DNA of 49,296 nucleotides from Bacteroidota bacterium (lineage in GTDB: Bacteria > Bacteroidota > Bacteroidia > Bacteroidales > Prolixibacteraceae). The position numbers and the translations under genes were made by a program. The notes under the pieces are model-generated. The model had not been told where the DNA came from, searched no databases, and was given only the letters and a program-made list of their open reading frames with translations. Within the stretch, counting starts at the first letter, position 1; each line of letters begins with the position of its first letter. This document shows, one piece after another, positions 1 through 9,366 of this stretch. Where the stretch lies: positions 1 to 49,296 of the forward strand of contig JAEYNZ010000163.1 of NCBI GenBank assembly GCA_023412195.1, given 5' to 3'.

Positions 1-279
1 AGCACGATTTGTTTCCTCCCCGCACCTCACAACTGCTTCAGACTGAACGACAAATTGGTCTGTGTAATCCTTTCATATTACCAGGTTTTTAATTAATATA
101 TAAACGTACGCTTCGTGGCGTACCGAAATTCCACAAAGTTCCCGATGCTGTTTTTTGCTTCAGCCCTAATTGTCAGACTATTGTATGTTAATTAATCTGT
201 CATTGGTACCGTTGGGAGAAATCTCAAATATTAACCAGACACTAATAATTTATTTAAAAAACCTTCAAAAACAGTCAGT
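1..279. other. Left-edge non-coding stretch, nothing recognised
   Basis: No gene can be supported here. A + strand frame is open from base 1 to a TAA at about 94 and could be the end of a gene outside the window, but its roughly 30 residues match nothing I recognise. A small hairpin (GTACGC at 106-111, GCGTAC at 118-123) follows it. The minus-strand gene to the right ends at 280, so this stretch may hold its terminator region, though no clear stem with a T-run is visible. Confidence 0.4.
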
Positions 280-1398
280 TTATTCCAAAATAACTTTCCC
301 CTCTATTTCCACAAGGAGGTCGTTCCGGCAAATGTCGGCAACCAGGTATACGACAGGAAGGTTGCCGTAATAGCCCCTGAAGGTTTTTTTTACGAGCCTG
401 TAATCATTCCGGTTTTTGATATAAATCCTGGCGTGCCCATATACGGGATGCAACACAGCCCCTGCCGCCGATCTTAAGATATCTGTACAATACAAACGCT
501 GCATATTCTGAATGGTAACGTGTGTTTGTTCTTCAGGATTTCCTGCACCAACGGTTTTCTCTCCTGTTATTGATGCTGTTCCTGAAATCAGCAATTGCTT
601 TTTACCAAACAGATCAAGATACCGTGCCCTTTCAAATTTGGGTGTCGTTTTATGGTTGCTTCCTACCAGTACCTCATTACTGTAACCATAGGCTGCCACC
701 TGTCCGGGATTGCTGACCGGCAGACTTATTGCATCAGGTGATTTCAATGCCACAAACTCAATAATAACACCACCAGAACTCATCCCAATTCCCGTTGCAG
801 CAGGATAACCTGTTGCCGTAAAATGATCTTTATAGAATGACGAACGGACATCATTAAATTCCTGGTATCGCTGGCTGGAATGGTCGAAGCCCAGTATGTT
901 GTCGATATAATTCCATTGCCGGATAATATGGTTCAGCCCAAACCCTGATTTATGGATTAACTTTTCAAGCGATTCAAAAACAGTTTCCGAGTTTTTCCTA
1001 CACCCATCATAAAGATTTGACGAGATATGTCCTGCAAGAATTTGTGTTCCCTCTTTTTCCATTAAAAAAGCCGAACCATTTTTATCGCTTACTACGTGAG
1101 CTTTCCACAGCGATTCATTGAAATAAAAAACCTCAGCCAGGATACTGCAATCAATGGGCGGCTGTGCGATCAGTGTAAAAATAACTGAATGGCCAAAATG
1201 ACCCCGTACCTTTTTTTTCAACCGGTCGTATAAAGCATTATAGGCATCATTTGCGGTGACACCTGCAAAAAAATTGAGTTTAAAAATCCTTTTGCCTGGT
1301 ATTTCCAGCTTATTGAAGCAACTGTCAATCTGGTCTTCAACTGATGCACTGCACCGGTCCGGTTTTACATAAACTGTATCGCCGTTTAAAAAATACAT
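280..1398 (-). CDS. FkbO/Hyg5-type chorismatase-like (RidA-fold) protein
   Basis: A 372-residue protein whose C-terminal half resembles the YjgF/RidA-like domain of chorismatases of the FkbO/Hyg5 type: a Gly-rich segment TGYPAATGIGMSSGG, then EEQTHVTIQNMQRLY, and a final strand VVYLVADICRNDLLVEIEG. Family members hydrolyse or rearrange chorismate to benzoate-type acids, and related proteins occur in Bacteroidota aryl-polyene/resorcinol clusters, but no such cluster is visible here. There is no signal peptide, so it is probably cytoplasmic. It is the last gene of a minus-strand run behind deoC (49-base gap). The family call rests on the overall pattern; the substrate is unknown and a plain RidA-like role is possible. 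Confidence 0.55.
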   Translation of the reverse strand: MYFLNGDTVYVKPDRCSASVEDQIDSCFNKLEIPGKRIFKLNFFAGVTANDAYNALYDRLKKKVRGHFGHSVIFTLIAQPPIDCSILAEVFYFNESLWKAHVVSDKNGSAFLMEKEGTQILAGHISSNLYDGCRKNSETVFESLEKLIHKSGFGLNHIIRQWNYIDNILGFDHSSQRYQEFNDVRSSFYKDHFTATGYPAATGIGMSSGGVIIEFVALKSPDAISLPVSNPGQVAAYGYSNEVLVGSNHKTTPKFERARYLDLFGKKQLLISGTASITGEKTVGAGNPEEQTHVTIQNMQRLYCTDILRSAAGAVLHPVYGHARIYIKNRNDYRLVKKTFRGYYGNLPVVYLVADICRNDLLVEIEGKVILE

Positions 1399-1447
1399 GG
1401 ACGGTTTATTATCAAAAATTATAGGCCGGGTTCATGATACAGAATTA

Positions 1448-2128
1448 TTAATATCCGCCAGTGGCATTTCTGCCATTTAATATTCCTTCTGTGGAACCAA
1501 TTCCAAGCCGGTCGGCACCCTGTTCAAGAAAAGCAACTGCATCGTCCCAGGTACGGATACCGCCTGATGCCTTAACCTTCATTTTGTCTCCCACTGTTTT
1601 TATCATAACATCAATCACTTCGGGAGTAGCTTTTCCAGGTCCAAAGCCGGTTGAGGTTTTTACAAAATCGGCTCCCCCTAGGTAGGCAAGTTCACATGCC
1701 TTGGCTACCTGTTCAAGGGTCAGATAACCACTTTCCTGGATTACTTTAACCAATACTCCATGACGGTGGGCAACTTCCACCACCGCTTTGATATCTTCCA
1801 CCACATAGCTGTAATCTTCTCCCAGAAACCGCCCGATGTTCATTACCATATCTATTTCATCCACACCTGCAGCAATGGCCTGTTCAGCCTGAAAGGCCTT
1901 TACCGGGGTGGCATCTGCCCCATGGGGAAAACTCAGGACACATGAAATTTTTACTCCACTGCCTTCAACCAATGATTTGGCAGCACTGATGTCACAGGGT
2001 TTTACACACATGCTGTACACTTTGTATTTTATGCACATCTGTGCATGCATCTTCAGATCAACTTCGGTAAATTCCGGTTTAAGCACCGCGTGATCAATAG
2101 TTTGGGCAACCTGTTCTTTTGTATACAT
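1448..2128 (-). CDS. deoC: Deoxyribose-phosphate aldolase
   Basis: A 226-residue class I aldolase that splits 2-deoxyribose-5-phosphate into glyceraldehyde-3-phosphate and acetaldehyde in deoxynucleoside breakdown. The Schiff-base lysine is K157 in VKTSTGFGPG, the second active-site lysine is K186 in KVKASGGIRTW, and the proton-relay Asp is D93 in EIDMVMNIG. Length and motifs are normal. It follows xseB by 10 bases and is probably co-transcribed with xseA-xseB, which would link deoxynucleotide salvage to DNA turnover. The ATG at 2128 is well placed. Confidence 0.96.
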   Translation of the reverse strand: MYTKEQVAQTIDHAVLKPEFTEVDLKMHAQMCIKYKVYSMCVKPCDISAAKSLVEGSGVKISCVLSFPHGADATPVKAFQAEQAIAAGVDEIDMVMNIGRFLGEDYSYVVEDIKAVVEVAHRHGVLVKVIQESGYLTLEQVAKACELAYLGGADFVKTSTGFGPGKATPEVIDVMIKTVGDKMKVKASGGIRTWDDAVAFLEQGADRLGIGSTEGILNGRNATGGY

Positions 2129-2138
2129 ACCTGCAGTT

Positions 2139-2339
2139 TTATTCTTCCATTTCCTTTAATATTTTCTCCACCTGCTCATTGGTACTAAGCAGTTTATCCT
2201 TGCAAAGCTTCAGTAAAACAGAAACCCGCTTTACTTTCTCCGCCAGTTCATCCACGTCGAGTTCCTCGTTCTCAATTTTTTCAAGGATCGCCTCAACCTC
2301 GGCAATAGCCTCATTATAAGATAATTTTTTGAGCGACAT
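2139..2339 (-). CDS. xseB: Exodeoxyribonuclease VII small subunit
   Basis: A 66-residue, highly charged helical protein with the XseB pattern: LSYNEAIAEVEAILEKIEN, then ELDVDELAEKVKR and a C-terminal helix. In exonuclease VII several copies wrap around the XseA helical region to form the enzyme that degrades single-stranded DNA to acid-soluble oligonucleotides. It starts one base after the xseA stop, so translation is probably coupled. Length is typical. Confidence 0.93.
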   Translation of the reverse strand: MSLKKLSYNEAIAEVEAILEKIENEELDVDELAEKVKRVSVLLKLCKDKLLSTNEQVEKILKEMEE

Positions 2340-2340
2340 A

Positions 2341-3777
2341 TTATTCTGTTTTTGTGATTTTACTTTTTACTGTCCCATCGGCAAAGCGGGTTTCTATCTC
2401 ATCGCCGGGTTGCAGAACAGCTGCCTGTTTAACGATTTTACCCTTTTTATATGTGATAGTATATCCTCTTTTCAGCACATTTTCAGGATTCAGCAACCTG
2501 GCCAGGTTTTCATGACCCGTCATCTTCTCCCCCATCTTCGAAAGGTACCTTCCTGCACTTTGTTTAGTCCATTGCTTCAGTTGCTCAAGTTCTGCCCTTT
2601 CCTTCAGAATGATATCATGCACCACCCATATTAACTGCTTTTCATATCTGTTCAGATTGTTCTGAAAGTGCACCTTTCTCAGTGAAAGTGATGAACTGAC
2701 ACCATTTTTAAGATTATTCAGTTCATGCTGCCTGTTGTATGAGTAGCTTTTTACCAGGCGCTGAAGCAAACTGCCTTTCCTGACCAGCACCCTGTTCTTT
2801 TCAGTTATGAAACCATTTACAAGGTGCTGGAGTCCTTCCACGTTTTCCTCAAGTTGCACCCGCTTCACAGACAGAACATCGCGGACTTGGTTCACGAATG
2901 TTTCTTCCAGCATCATCATTTTCTCATAAAACTGCCGGGCTCCGCCAATAAAAAATTCAGCAACAGCCGTTGGAGTTTTAAGCCTTGTATGTGATACAAG
3001 GTCTATGATTGTATCATCTTTTTCATGTCCTATTCCTGTGATTACAGGCAAAGGGAACTGGGTAACATGAAAAGCCAGGTCGTAATTGTCGAAACTGCTC
3101 AGATCAGCTGTTGCCCCTCCCCCCCTGATAATGGCAACGGCATCGAAAAAATCTTCATACTGAAAAATTCTGTCGAGTGCAGCAATAATGGAAGAACTTG
3201 TTGCAGCCCCCTGCATATATGCTTCAAATAGCTTTGTATAGAACTTTATTCCGTAAGCGTTATTTTCAAGCTGATTGATAAAATCCTGGTAACCTGCCGC
3301 TGTTTTTGAAGAAATCACTGCAATTCTTTGGGGGACCATGGGAAGTGCCAGCTCCCGGTTCATATCGAAGATGCCTTCCGATTGCAACCGATTAATAATT
3401 TCCTTCCTTTGAAGCATCATGTCGCCCATGGTGTAAGCCGGATCGATATCCTTAACATTCAGGCTTAAACCATAGGAAGGATGAAATTCCACCGCAACGT
3501 TCACAAGGATTTTTATTCCACAAGTAAAACCTTGGCCGGTTGTACTCTCGAAGTAGGGCTTTAGCATCCGGTAGGTATAAGACCAGATGGTGGCCCGTGC
3601 CCTGGCAACAATTTCATTGCCCTGTTTCTCCACCAGTTCAATGTAGCAGTGCCCGTTGCGGTTTTCCTTCAGTTCGCTGATTTCTGCCACTACCCATACC
3701 GTTCCGGGGATTGATTCGCACAGAATATTCTTAATCCACTGGTTCAGTTCAAAAAGAGTCAGTTTTTGGTCCATCAT
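2341..3777 (-). CDS. xseA: Exodeoxyribonuclease VII large subunit
   Basis: The catalytic subunit of exonuclease VII, about 478 residues. Domains in order: an N-terminal OB-fold DNA-binding domain (about 5-105, with VWVVAEISELKENRNGHCYIEL), the catalytic domain with VAIIRGGGATADLSSFDNYDLA and PVITGIGHEKDDTIIDLVSHTRLKTPTAVAEF read across two segments, then long XseB-binding helices and a short C-terminal beta segment. I choose the ATG at 3777 over a TTG three bases upstream: it overlaps the upstream peptidase stop as TGATG, and a clear AAGGAG lies 6 bases before it. Such a strong Shine-Dalgarno is unusual in Bacteroidota and may mark translational coupling. Confidence 0.95.
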   Translation of the reverse strand: MMDQKLTLFELNQWIKNILCESIPGTVWVVAEISELKENRNGHCYIELVEKQGNEIVARARATIWSYTYRMLKPYFESTTGQGFTCGIKILVNVAVEFHPSYGLSLNVKDIDPAYTMGDMMLQRKEIINRLQSEGIFDMNRELALPMVPQRIAVISSKTAAGYQDFINQLENNAYGIKFYTKLFEAYMQGAATSSSIIAALDRIFQYEDFFDAVAIIRGGGATADLSSFDNYDLAFHVTQFPLPVITGIGHEKDDTIIDLVSHTRLKTPTAVAEFFIGGARQFYEKMMMLEETFVNQVRDVLSVKRVQLEENVEGLQHLVNGFITEKNRVLVRKGSLLQRLVKSYSYNRQHELNNLKNGVSSSLSLRKVHFQNNLNRYEKQLIWVVHDIILKERAELEQLKQWTKQSAGRYLSKMGEKMTGHENLARLLNPENVLKRGYTITYKKGKIVKQAAVLQPGDEIETRFADGTVKSKITKTE

Positions 3778-5423
3778 CAAGGGCTCCTTCTAATTTTCAC
3801 TGTTTCTGCCACATCACCTGAAATAATCTGTAAAAGTAATAAGCCCCGCGGTAACAGCTGCAGGTTTTGAACCACAATTTTGGCCGCATCGCTTCTTTTT
3901 TCCTGCCAGATCAATTTTCCATCGGTTGTAAAAATAGATAGGATAACCTGATCGAAGGAAACGTTGCTTTTCTTCTGCAAAATAATAAAATCAGAAGCCG
4001 GATTGGGGTAAGCAAGCCAGGTTGTATTGTTCTCCCACTTGTCGGGCAATTTCGATTTAAGAATTTTATCGGCCAGTTTCAGGTCAGGAATACCATAACC
4101 CAACAAGGTATCAGGCTGCAGATACAAATGGCCGCTTTGCTCTATGGCAATCTTCATATCCATCGAAGTAGCCTGGGGATTAGCCTGCCAAAGACACGCT
4201 GCTGCACCGGCCATAACAGGCGAAGAGAAGGAAGTGCCGTTACCTGGCCCTATGGTTCCGTTCTGGCGCTGGAGAATCGTATTCCACCCAACAGCTGCAA
4301 CATTTGGTTTCACCTCGCCTCCATAAGCCGGCCCATGGGAAGTAAATGATGCAGCAAGGCCTTCACTGTTCACAGCTCCTACCCCAATTACATGATCACC
4401 GTCTGATGGTGCAATGATATGATTCCAGCTATCAATGTTCCTGCCTTCGTTCCCCGAACTTGAAAAAACAAGCATCCCCCGTGTGCCTGCTATATTGGCA
4501 GCCCTGGTCACACGGGTTGTATTTCCATCCATTTCTTCAAAAGTATGATTCATACCAGGATCATCGAACAAAAAATAACCCAGTGAAGAGTTGATGATAT
4601 CGGCCCCTACGCTGTCGGCAAATTCTGCTGCTGCCACCCAGTTATCCTCCTCAATGAGAAATTCAGAAAAAACATCCTCCGACCTGATCAGCCAGTATGA
4701 TGCTTTGGGAGCTGTGCCAATCAGCTGTCCGGGAATGTTTCCTCCCATAATTGAAAGAACACTCATCCCATGATAATGCTCATCAAAAACATTACTTCCA
4801 CCCACAAAGTCCTTGCTGCCAAGTATGTGTCCGCCTGCCCATAAACTGTCAAAAGCCAGGTACTCATCGGTTTTATAAAATCCTGCATCCAGAACCGCAA
4901 TATGCAGTCCATGCCCCTTGTATCCCTGGTTATGAAAAAAATGCGTATTTAACTGAGAAACCTGTCCGGCTGAGGCTCCATAGAGATTTGTATCAATATC
5001 ATATAACCCGCCCTGAGCTTCAGGTTCCTTCAGTTTATTATTTAAACTTTTCGTTTCATATGACCTTTTTGTAAGCTGAACCTCGCTGACGAAATGCAGT
5101 TTAAGTGCTTCAACTTCAAAATCATCTGAAGCAGCTTTCACTGTAATTCCATTCAGCCATTTTGAAGAATGAACAAGTGTGGCGCCAAGGTGAAGGATGC
5201 CTTCTACATAGGAAGGATTGACAGGCAAATCCAGAGAATCAACAACAATGGATTGTCTCTCCCTTCGGTCAATTGCCCGCTGGGATAGAAAAGCTTCAGG
5301 TTCCTGCAGCGACCATGGTGAATTTGCCTTATTGGTAAAGCCTACCCAATAATAGTTCTGAGCTGATAATCCCCAGGAAGCCCATATGGATGCTGTTAAA
5401 ACAAACATTAAAAACTTTCCCAT
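3777..5423 (-). CDS. Secreted S8 subtilisin-like peptidase with T9SS sorting domain
   Basis: A 548-residue serine protease. Residues 1-21 are a signal peptide ending GLSA. The catalytic triad is D179 (VLDAGFY), H218 (YHGMSVLSIM) and S398 (GNGTSFSSPVMAG), with oxyanion Asn N325 in SSSGNEG. Residues about 470-548 form a C-terminal beta-sandwich of the type A T9SS sorting kind (WLAYPNPASDF, TTDGKLIW, GLLLLQIISGD), so the protein is expected to cross the outer membrane by the type IX system. Residues about 60-115 look like an inhibitor-type prodomain. It shares a TGATG junction with xseA, an unexpected partner for a secreted protease. Substrate unknown. Confidence 0.92.
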   Translation of the reverse strand: MGKFLMFVLTASIWASWGLSAQNYYWVGFTNKANSPWSLQEPEAFLSQRAIDRRERQSIVVDSLDLPVNPSYVEGILHLGATLVHSSKWLNGITVKAASDDFEVEALKLHFVSEVQLTKRSYETKSLNNKLKEPEAQGGLYDIDTNLYGASAGQVSQLNTHFFHNQGYKGHGLHIAVLDAGFYKTDEYLAFDSLWAGGHILGSKDFVGGSNVFDEHYHGMSVLSIMGGNIPGQLIGTAPKASYWLIRSEDVFSEFLIEEDNWVAAAEFADSVGADIINSSLGYFLFDDPGMNHTFEEMDGNTTRVTRAANIAGTRGMLVFSSSGNEGRNIDSWNHIIAPSDGDHVIGVGAVNSEGLAASFTSHGPAYGGEVKPNVAAVGWNTILQRQNGTIGPGNGTSFSSPVMAGAAACLWQANPQATSMDMKIAIEQSGHLYLQPDTLLGYGIPDLKLADKILKSKLPDKWENNTTWLAYPNPASDFIILQKKSNVSFDQVILSIFTTDGKLIWQEKRSDAAKIVVQNLQLLPRGLLLLQIISGDVAETVKIRRSP

Positions 5424-5476
5424 GTGCCGGCCATGTGTTTATAAAAACAGGGTCAAATTAATCAATTATCATGACA

Positions 5477-6271
5477 CTACCTGAACTTTTGCATCTGCAT
5501 CATGTATTCCGATGGATCCTGCATAAATTTCTCCGGATCAGCTATATGTTCCTTTTTCTCAAATTCGCTCTTTTGCAGATTGTTGATGCTGTCCCTGACT
5601 TCCGGGTTCAAAAGATTTCCGTTGTCGTACTCAAGCGTGTACAGCAGTTTGCCGTTTTCATCGAAATAGTTCCACTCCCCGTCGCGAAGGTTATTGTTGT
5701 AATAAGCCTCCATTTCAACACGGCCATTCTGGAAATATGACAGGCACAATCCATTCCTGCTGCCTTTACTGAATTTACACTGCAGGTATGGATTTCCTCC
5801 GGTAAAAAAAACCCGGTAATTTCCTTCCTGCTGTCCATTTTGCCATTCCGACTCTTCGAGGAGTTCCCCTGAAGGATAAAATCTGCGTGACATGCCATGT
5901 TTTAATCCGCCCTGAAATTCTTCTTCGGAAAGTTTCACGTCTCCTGAAAAGAAAGTCCACCTGCCTTCTCTTTTTTCATTCACAAAAATCCCTTCAGCTA
6001 CTTTTTTCCCACCCTCGTCGTAAAGCTGAGTTAAGGCTGAATCTGAACCAGCGGTATATTTTATTTTTGCTTTTACCTGTCCCCCTTCATGATAACGCAC
6101 CCATTCATCAACGGGCTTGTTATCCTTAAACGAACCTTCATACATAGGCTTTCCGTTTGGATAATTCTTCGACCACCTGCCTTGGCGCAAACCTTTGGCA
6201 TCCGTTTGGTTCACCTGCGCGAACCCGTTAAAACAGATCAGAACTGCCAGAAGGCATAGAAATTTTTGCAT
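5477..6271 (-). CDS. Secreted YwqK/MORN-type repeat protein
   Basis: A 264-residue exported protein. The frame is open further upstream, but the ATG at 6271 starts a clean signal peptide (MQKFLCLLAVLICFNGFAQ), so I place the start there. The mature part is a series of repeats of about 22 residues of the form G-x-W-x-x-Y/F-x-x-G-x-x-x-x-E (for example YPNGKPMYEGSFKDN, YPSGELLEESEWQNG, FQNGRVEMEAYYNNN), as in YwqK-like toxin-antitoxin/MORN-variant proteins. The C-terminus is polar and Met-rich. Such repeats form beta-hairpin solenoids; the function is not known. It stands alone between the peptidase and a DUF488 gene. Confidence 0.78.
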   Translation of the reverse strand: MQKFLCLLAVLICFNGFAQVNQTDAKGLRQGRWSKNYPNGKPMYEGSFKDNKPVDEWVRYHEGGQVKAKIKYTAGSDSALTQLYDEGGKKVAEGIFVNEKREGRWTFFSGDVKLSEEEFQGGLKHGMSRRFYPSGELLEESEWQNGQQEGNYRVFFTGGNPYLQCKFSKGSRNGLCLSYFQNGRVEMEAYYNNNLRDGEWNYFDENGKLLYTLEYDNGNLLNPEVRDSINNLQKSEFEKKEHIADPEKFMQDPSEYMMQMQKFR

Positions 6272-6480
6272 ATTATCATTTTCAATGAATAACTGTAAAT
6301 AAACGATTTTATTTTTTTTGCCGGCAAAGAAAGTCATATGAATACCCGCATTCGGAAAGCATTTGTTGTTGTCTGACCTGATCCGTTCGGAATACATCAT
6401 GAATTCCCTGATCAGAAGGCCTGATCCATTAGTGGAAGTATTCATCAACATCCGGAAAAGCGATTAAAGAAGAATATCCA

Positions 6481-7029
6481 TTATTCGGGGCTTATTGGTT
6501 CATTGTATCTCAATTCACCATTCACAATCCGGGCAGGTGAAGTGTATGGATGTTCCTGAGCTTTCCCTGTGTTTATAATATGCTGGACTATCCATCCATG
6601 AGCTTTGAGATAATCAGAAACAAGAGACCGGTGACAGCGCCACCAGACTGCCTCTGAACACATAAAAGCTGTTCTTTCCTTCCTGGCATAACTTTGGAGA
6701 TCCTCGATGCCTATCTTAAAAGAATCAGTGTCCATATAATCTGCATAGCCTCTGAAAGCTTTTGAACGCCAGCCCGTATTGGCAGAATCAGGTTGTACTT
6801 TCCTTCGTCCGCCCAGATCTTTCAGATGAATATATTTCATATTGTTTTCAGGCAAGGAAACCTGCAGGGCATCTATGTTAAAATGGGGATAACGCCGTGA
6901 ACCGGGAAAATTCCTGATATCAATAACCAATTCAATCTGAAACGATTTTAAGATGTTTGCAAACTGGTCAAAGGAATGCGTGGAATGGCCGATGGTCCAA
7001 ACCGTATTTTGTTGTTCAGTTGCTTTCAT
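6481..7029 (-). CDS. DUF488 family protein
   Basis: A 182-residue cytoplasmic protein with the DUF488 signatures: TIGHSTHSFDQFANIL near the N-terminus, DIRNFPGSRRYPHFN, and the Cys/His segment FMCSEAVWWRCHRSLVSDYL, where family members often have C-x6-CHR. No biochemical role is settled for this family; the Cys-His-Arg cluster suggests metal or nucleotide binding. It is an isolated gene on the minus strand, with about 210 bases to the next gene and no obvious operon partner. Confidence 0.85.
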   Translation of the reverse strand: MKATEQQNTVWTIGHSTHSFDQFANILKSFQIELVIDIRNFPGSRRYPHFNIDALQVSLPENNMKYIHLKDLGGRRKVQPDSANTGWRSKAFRGYADYMDTDSFKIGIEDLQSYARKERTAFMCSEAVWWRCHRSLVSDYLKAHGWIVQHIINTGKAQEHPYTSPARIVNGELRYNEPISPE

Positions 7030-7175
7030 GGTACTTCAGATTTTAAATTAATTTTCCCAATCAAATTCCATACAAATTTGCACGGGATGTGCCTCAACGT
7101 ATACCGGTAAATACAAACTGATGATCTTCCTGATATTTCGATTTTTGAGATGTTTTCAGGCCTGGTCACTGAGAG

Positions 7176-7210
7176 AAAAAAAAACGCTGTAAACTTTAAA
7201 TTTACAGCGC
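7176..7210 (-). terminator. Rho-independent terminator of dnaK
   Basis: Read on the minus strand this is a perfect 9-bp stem, CGCTGTAAA / TTTACAGCG (7201-7209 with 7185-7193), with a 7-base loop, followed directly by nine T. It lies 35 bases beyond the dnaK stop. Strong intrinsic terminator. Confidence 0.93.
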
Positions 7211-7244
7211 TTCGTATAAGGATTACACTCCTTTATTCTATGAT

Positions 7245-9173
7245 TTATTTTACTTCTTCAAAATCAACATCCGTCACTTCACCGTCGTTTTTACCACCTG
7301 AATTACCATTCTGTGGTTCAGACTGCTGTTGCTGGCCTGCCTGCGGACCACCCTGAGGTCCACCCTGCGCCTGCGCAGCATTGTACATCTCCTGCGAAGC
7401 AGCTGAGAAGACAGTGTTCAATTCAGTCATAGCAGAATCGATACCTGCCAGATCCTGATTTTTATGAGCTTCTTTCAGCTTAGCCAGTGCATCTTCAATC
7501 GGCTTCTTTTTATCGGCAGGGATTTTATCTCCATATTCCTTCAGTTGTTTTTCTGTCTGGAAAATTAAACTGTCAGCCTGGTTCATCTTATCGGCCCGCT
7601 CTTTTGCCTTTTTGTCAGAGTCAGCATTATCCTCAGCTTCCTGCTTCATACGTTTGATTTCATCATCTGACAATCCGGAAGAGGCTTCTATGCGAATTGA
7701 CTGTGATTTCCCGGTAGCCTTGTCTTTTGCATTTACATGCAATATTCCATTGGCGTCGATGTCGAAGGTTACTTCAATCTGGGGAATACCTCTTGGTGAT
7801 GGTGGAATACCGTCGAGGTGGAACCTTCCGATTGTTTTATTACCTGAGGCTATCGGACGCTCACCCTGCAGCACATGGATTTCGACCGATGGCTGATTAT
7901 CGGCAGCCGTGGTAAATGTCTCCGACTTCTTGGTAGGAATGGTTGTATTCGCTTCAATCAGTTTGGTCATTACACCGCCCATAGTCTCAATACCCAGAGA
8001 CAGCGGCGTGACATCGAGAAGCAGAACATCCTTAACTTCACCTGTAAGAACACCTCCCTGGATTGCTGCACCAACGGCTACAACTTCATCGGGATTAACA
8101 CCTTTCGATGGATTCTTCCCAAAGAAGTTCTTCACTTTCTCCTGTACAGCAGGTATACGGGTTGAACCACCGACCAAAATAACCTCATCAATTTCACTGG
8201 CAGTTAAACCTGCATTCTTAAGTGCTTTACGGCAAGGCTCGATGGTAGCATTGATCAGTGAATCGGCCAGCTGCTCAAATTTAGCCCTTGTTAATGTTTT
8301 TACAAGATGCTTTGGAATACCGTCAACCGGCATGATGTAGGGCAGGTTGATTTCAGTTTGTGAAGAACTTGAAAGTTCGATTTTGGCCTTCTCTGCAGCT
8401 TCCTTTAAACGCTGAAGTGCCATTGGGTCGCGTTTCAGGTCAACTCCTTCATCTTTTTTAAACTCCTGGGCAAGCCAGTCGATGATAGCCTGGTCAAAAT
8501 CGTCTCCACCAAGGTGTGTGTCACCATCAGTCGATTTGACTTCAAAAACGCCGTCGCCCAATTCAAGGATAGAGATGTCAAAGGTACCGCCTCCAAGGTC
8601 GAATACTGCAATCTTCATGTCTTTGTGCATCTTGTCTAACCCATAGGCAAGTGATGCTGCTGTAGGCTCATTTATGATCCTGCGTACTTTAAGCCCGGCA
8701 ATCTCACCAGCCTCTTTAGTAGCCTGACGTTGCGAATCGCTGAAATATGCCGGTACTGTAATAACTGCCTCAGTAACTTCCTGTCCCAGGTAATCTTCAG
8801 CAGTTTTCTTCATTTTCTGAAGAACCATGGCTGAAATTTCCTGTGGAGAATATTTACGGTCGTCAATCTGCACGCGTGGCGTATTGTTATCTCCCTTTAC
8901 AACAGTAAAAGGAACCCGTTCAATTTCCTTATTCATACGGTCGAAAGTCTCACCCATAAATCTTTTGATGGAAGAGATTGTTTTTGTAGGATTGGTAATG
9001 GCCTGCCTTTTTGCAGGATCGCCAATTTTGCGCTCCCCGTTTTCAATAAAAGCAACAATGGAGGGAGTTGTTCTTTTGCCTTCGCTGTTAGGTATCACAA
9101 CCGGCTCATTGCCTTCCATCACAGCAACGCACGAATTGGTAGTTCCTAAGTCTATTCCGATTATTTTTCCCAT
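7245..9173 (-). CDS. dnaK: Molecular chaperone DnaK (Hsp70)
   Basis: A 642-residue ATP-dependent chaperone. The ATPase domain shows phosphate-binding loop 1 (IIGIDLGTTNSCVAVMEG), phosphate 2 (VFDLGGGTFDISILE) and the adenosine motif (EVILVGGSTRIPAVQ). The linker DVLLLDVTPLSLGIET leads into the substrate-binding domain and an alpha-helical lid. The disordered tail is rich in Gly and Gln and ends EVTDVDFEEVK, a variant of the usual DnaK C-terminal acidic motif. No grpE or dnaJ lies next to it, as is common in Bacteroidota. Transcription is monocistronic judging by the terminator right behind it. Confidence 0.98.
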   Translation of the reverse strand: MGKIIGIDLGTTNSCVAVMEGNEPVVIPNSEGKRTTPSIVAFIENGERKIGDPAKRQAITNPTKTISSIKRFMGETFDRMNKEIERVPFTVVKGDNNTPRVQIDDRKYSPQEISAMVLQKMKKTAEDYLGQEVTEAVITVPAYFSDSQRQATKEAGEIAGLKVRRIINEPTAASLAYGLDKMHKDMKIAVFDLGGGTFDISILELGDGVFEVKSTDGDTHLGGDDFDQAIIDWLAQEFKKDEGVDLKRDPMALQRLKEAAEKAKIELSSSSQTEINLPYIMPVDGIPKHLVKTLTRAKFEQLADSLINATIEPCRKALKNAGLTASEIDEVILVGGSTRIPAVQEKVKNFFGKNPSKGVNPDEVVAVGAAIQGGVLTGEVKDVLLLDVTPLSLGIETMGGVMTKLIEANTTIPTKKSETFTTAADNQPSVEIHVLQGERPIASGNKTIGRFHLDGIPPSPRGIPQIEVTFDIDANGILHVNAKDKATGKSQSIRIEASSGLSDDEIKRMKQEAEDNADSDKKAKERADKMNQADSLIFQTEKQLKEYGDKIPADKKKPIEDALAKLKEAHKNQDLAGIDSAMTELNTVFSAASQEMYNAAQAQGGPQGGPQAGQQQQSEPQNGNSGGKNDGEVTDVDFEEVK

Positions 9174-9366
9174 ATCTAAATGTATTTCGTTATTGTACTG
9201 TTTGAACTCTTAAGCAAGTTTTAAAAAATAACTTTTCAATACAATCAATGTCTGTGCCACCCGGACAATCGTGTGCAAAAACGAAATATTGACACAGGAA
9301 TACGGGAATATTCATCGGTGCGCTGTCAAAACCGGTGACAAAAAGGCAGGGAAAGGCAGGTTGATT

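Noticed and set aside
7909..8340. Long + strand frame opposite dnaK
   Set aside because: Shadow of the strongly codon-biased dnaK gene; no homology, no start signal.
9320..9350. CTGTCA...TGACA inverted repeat as a heat-shock operator (CIRCE-like) of dnaK
   Set aside because: Only five base pairs, more than 150 bases before the start, and it does not match the CIRCE consensus.
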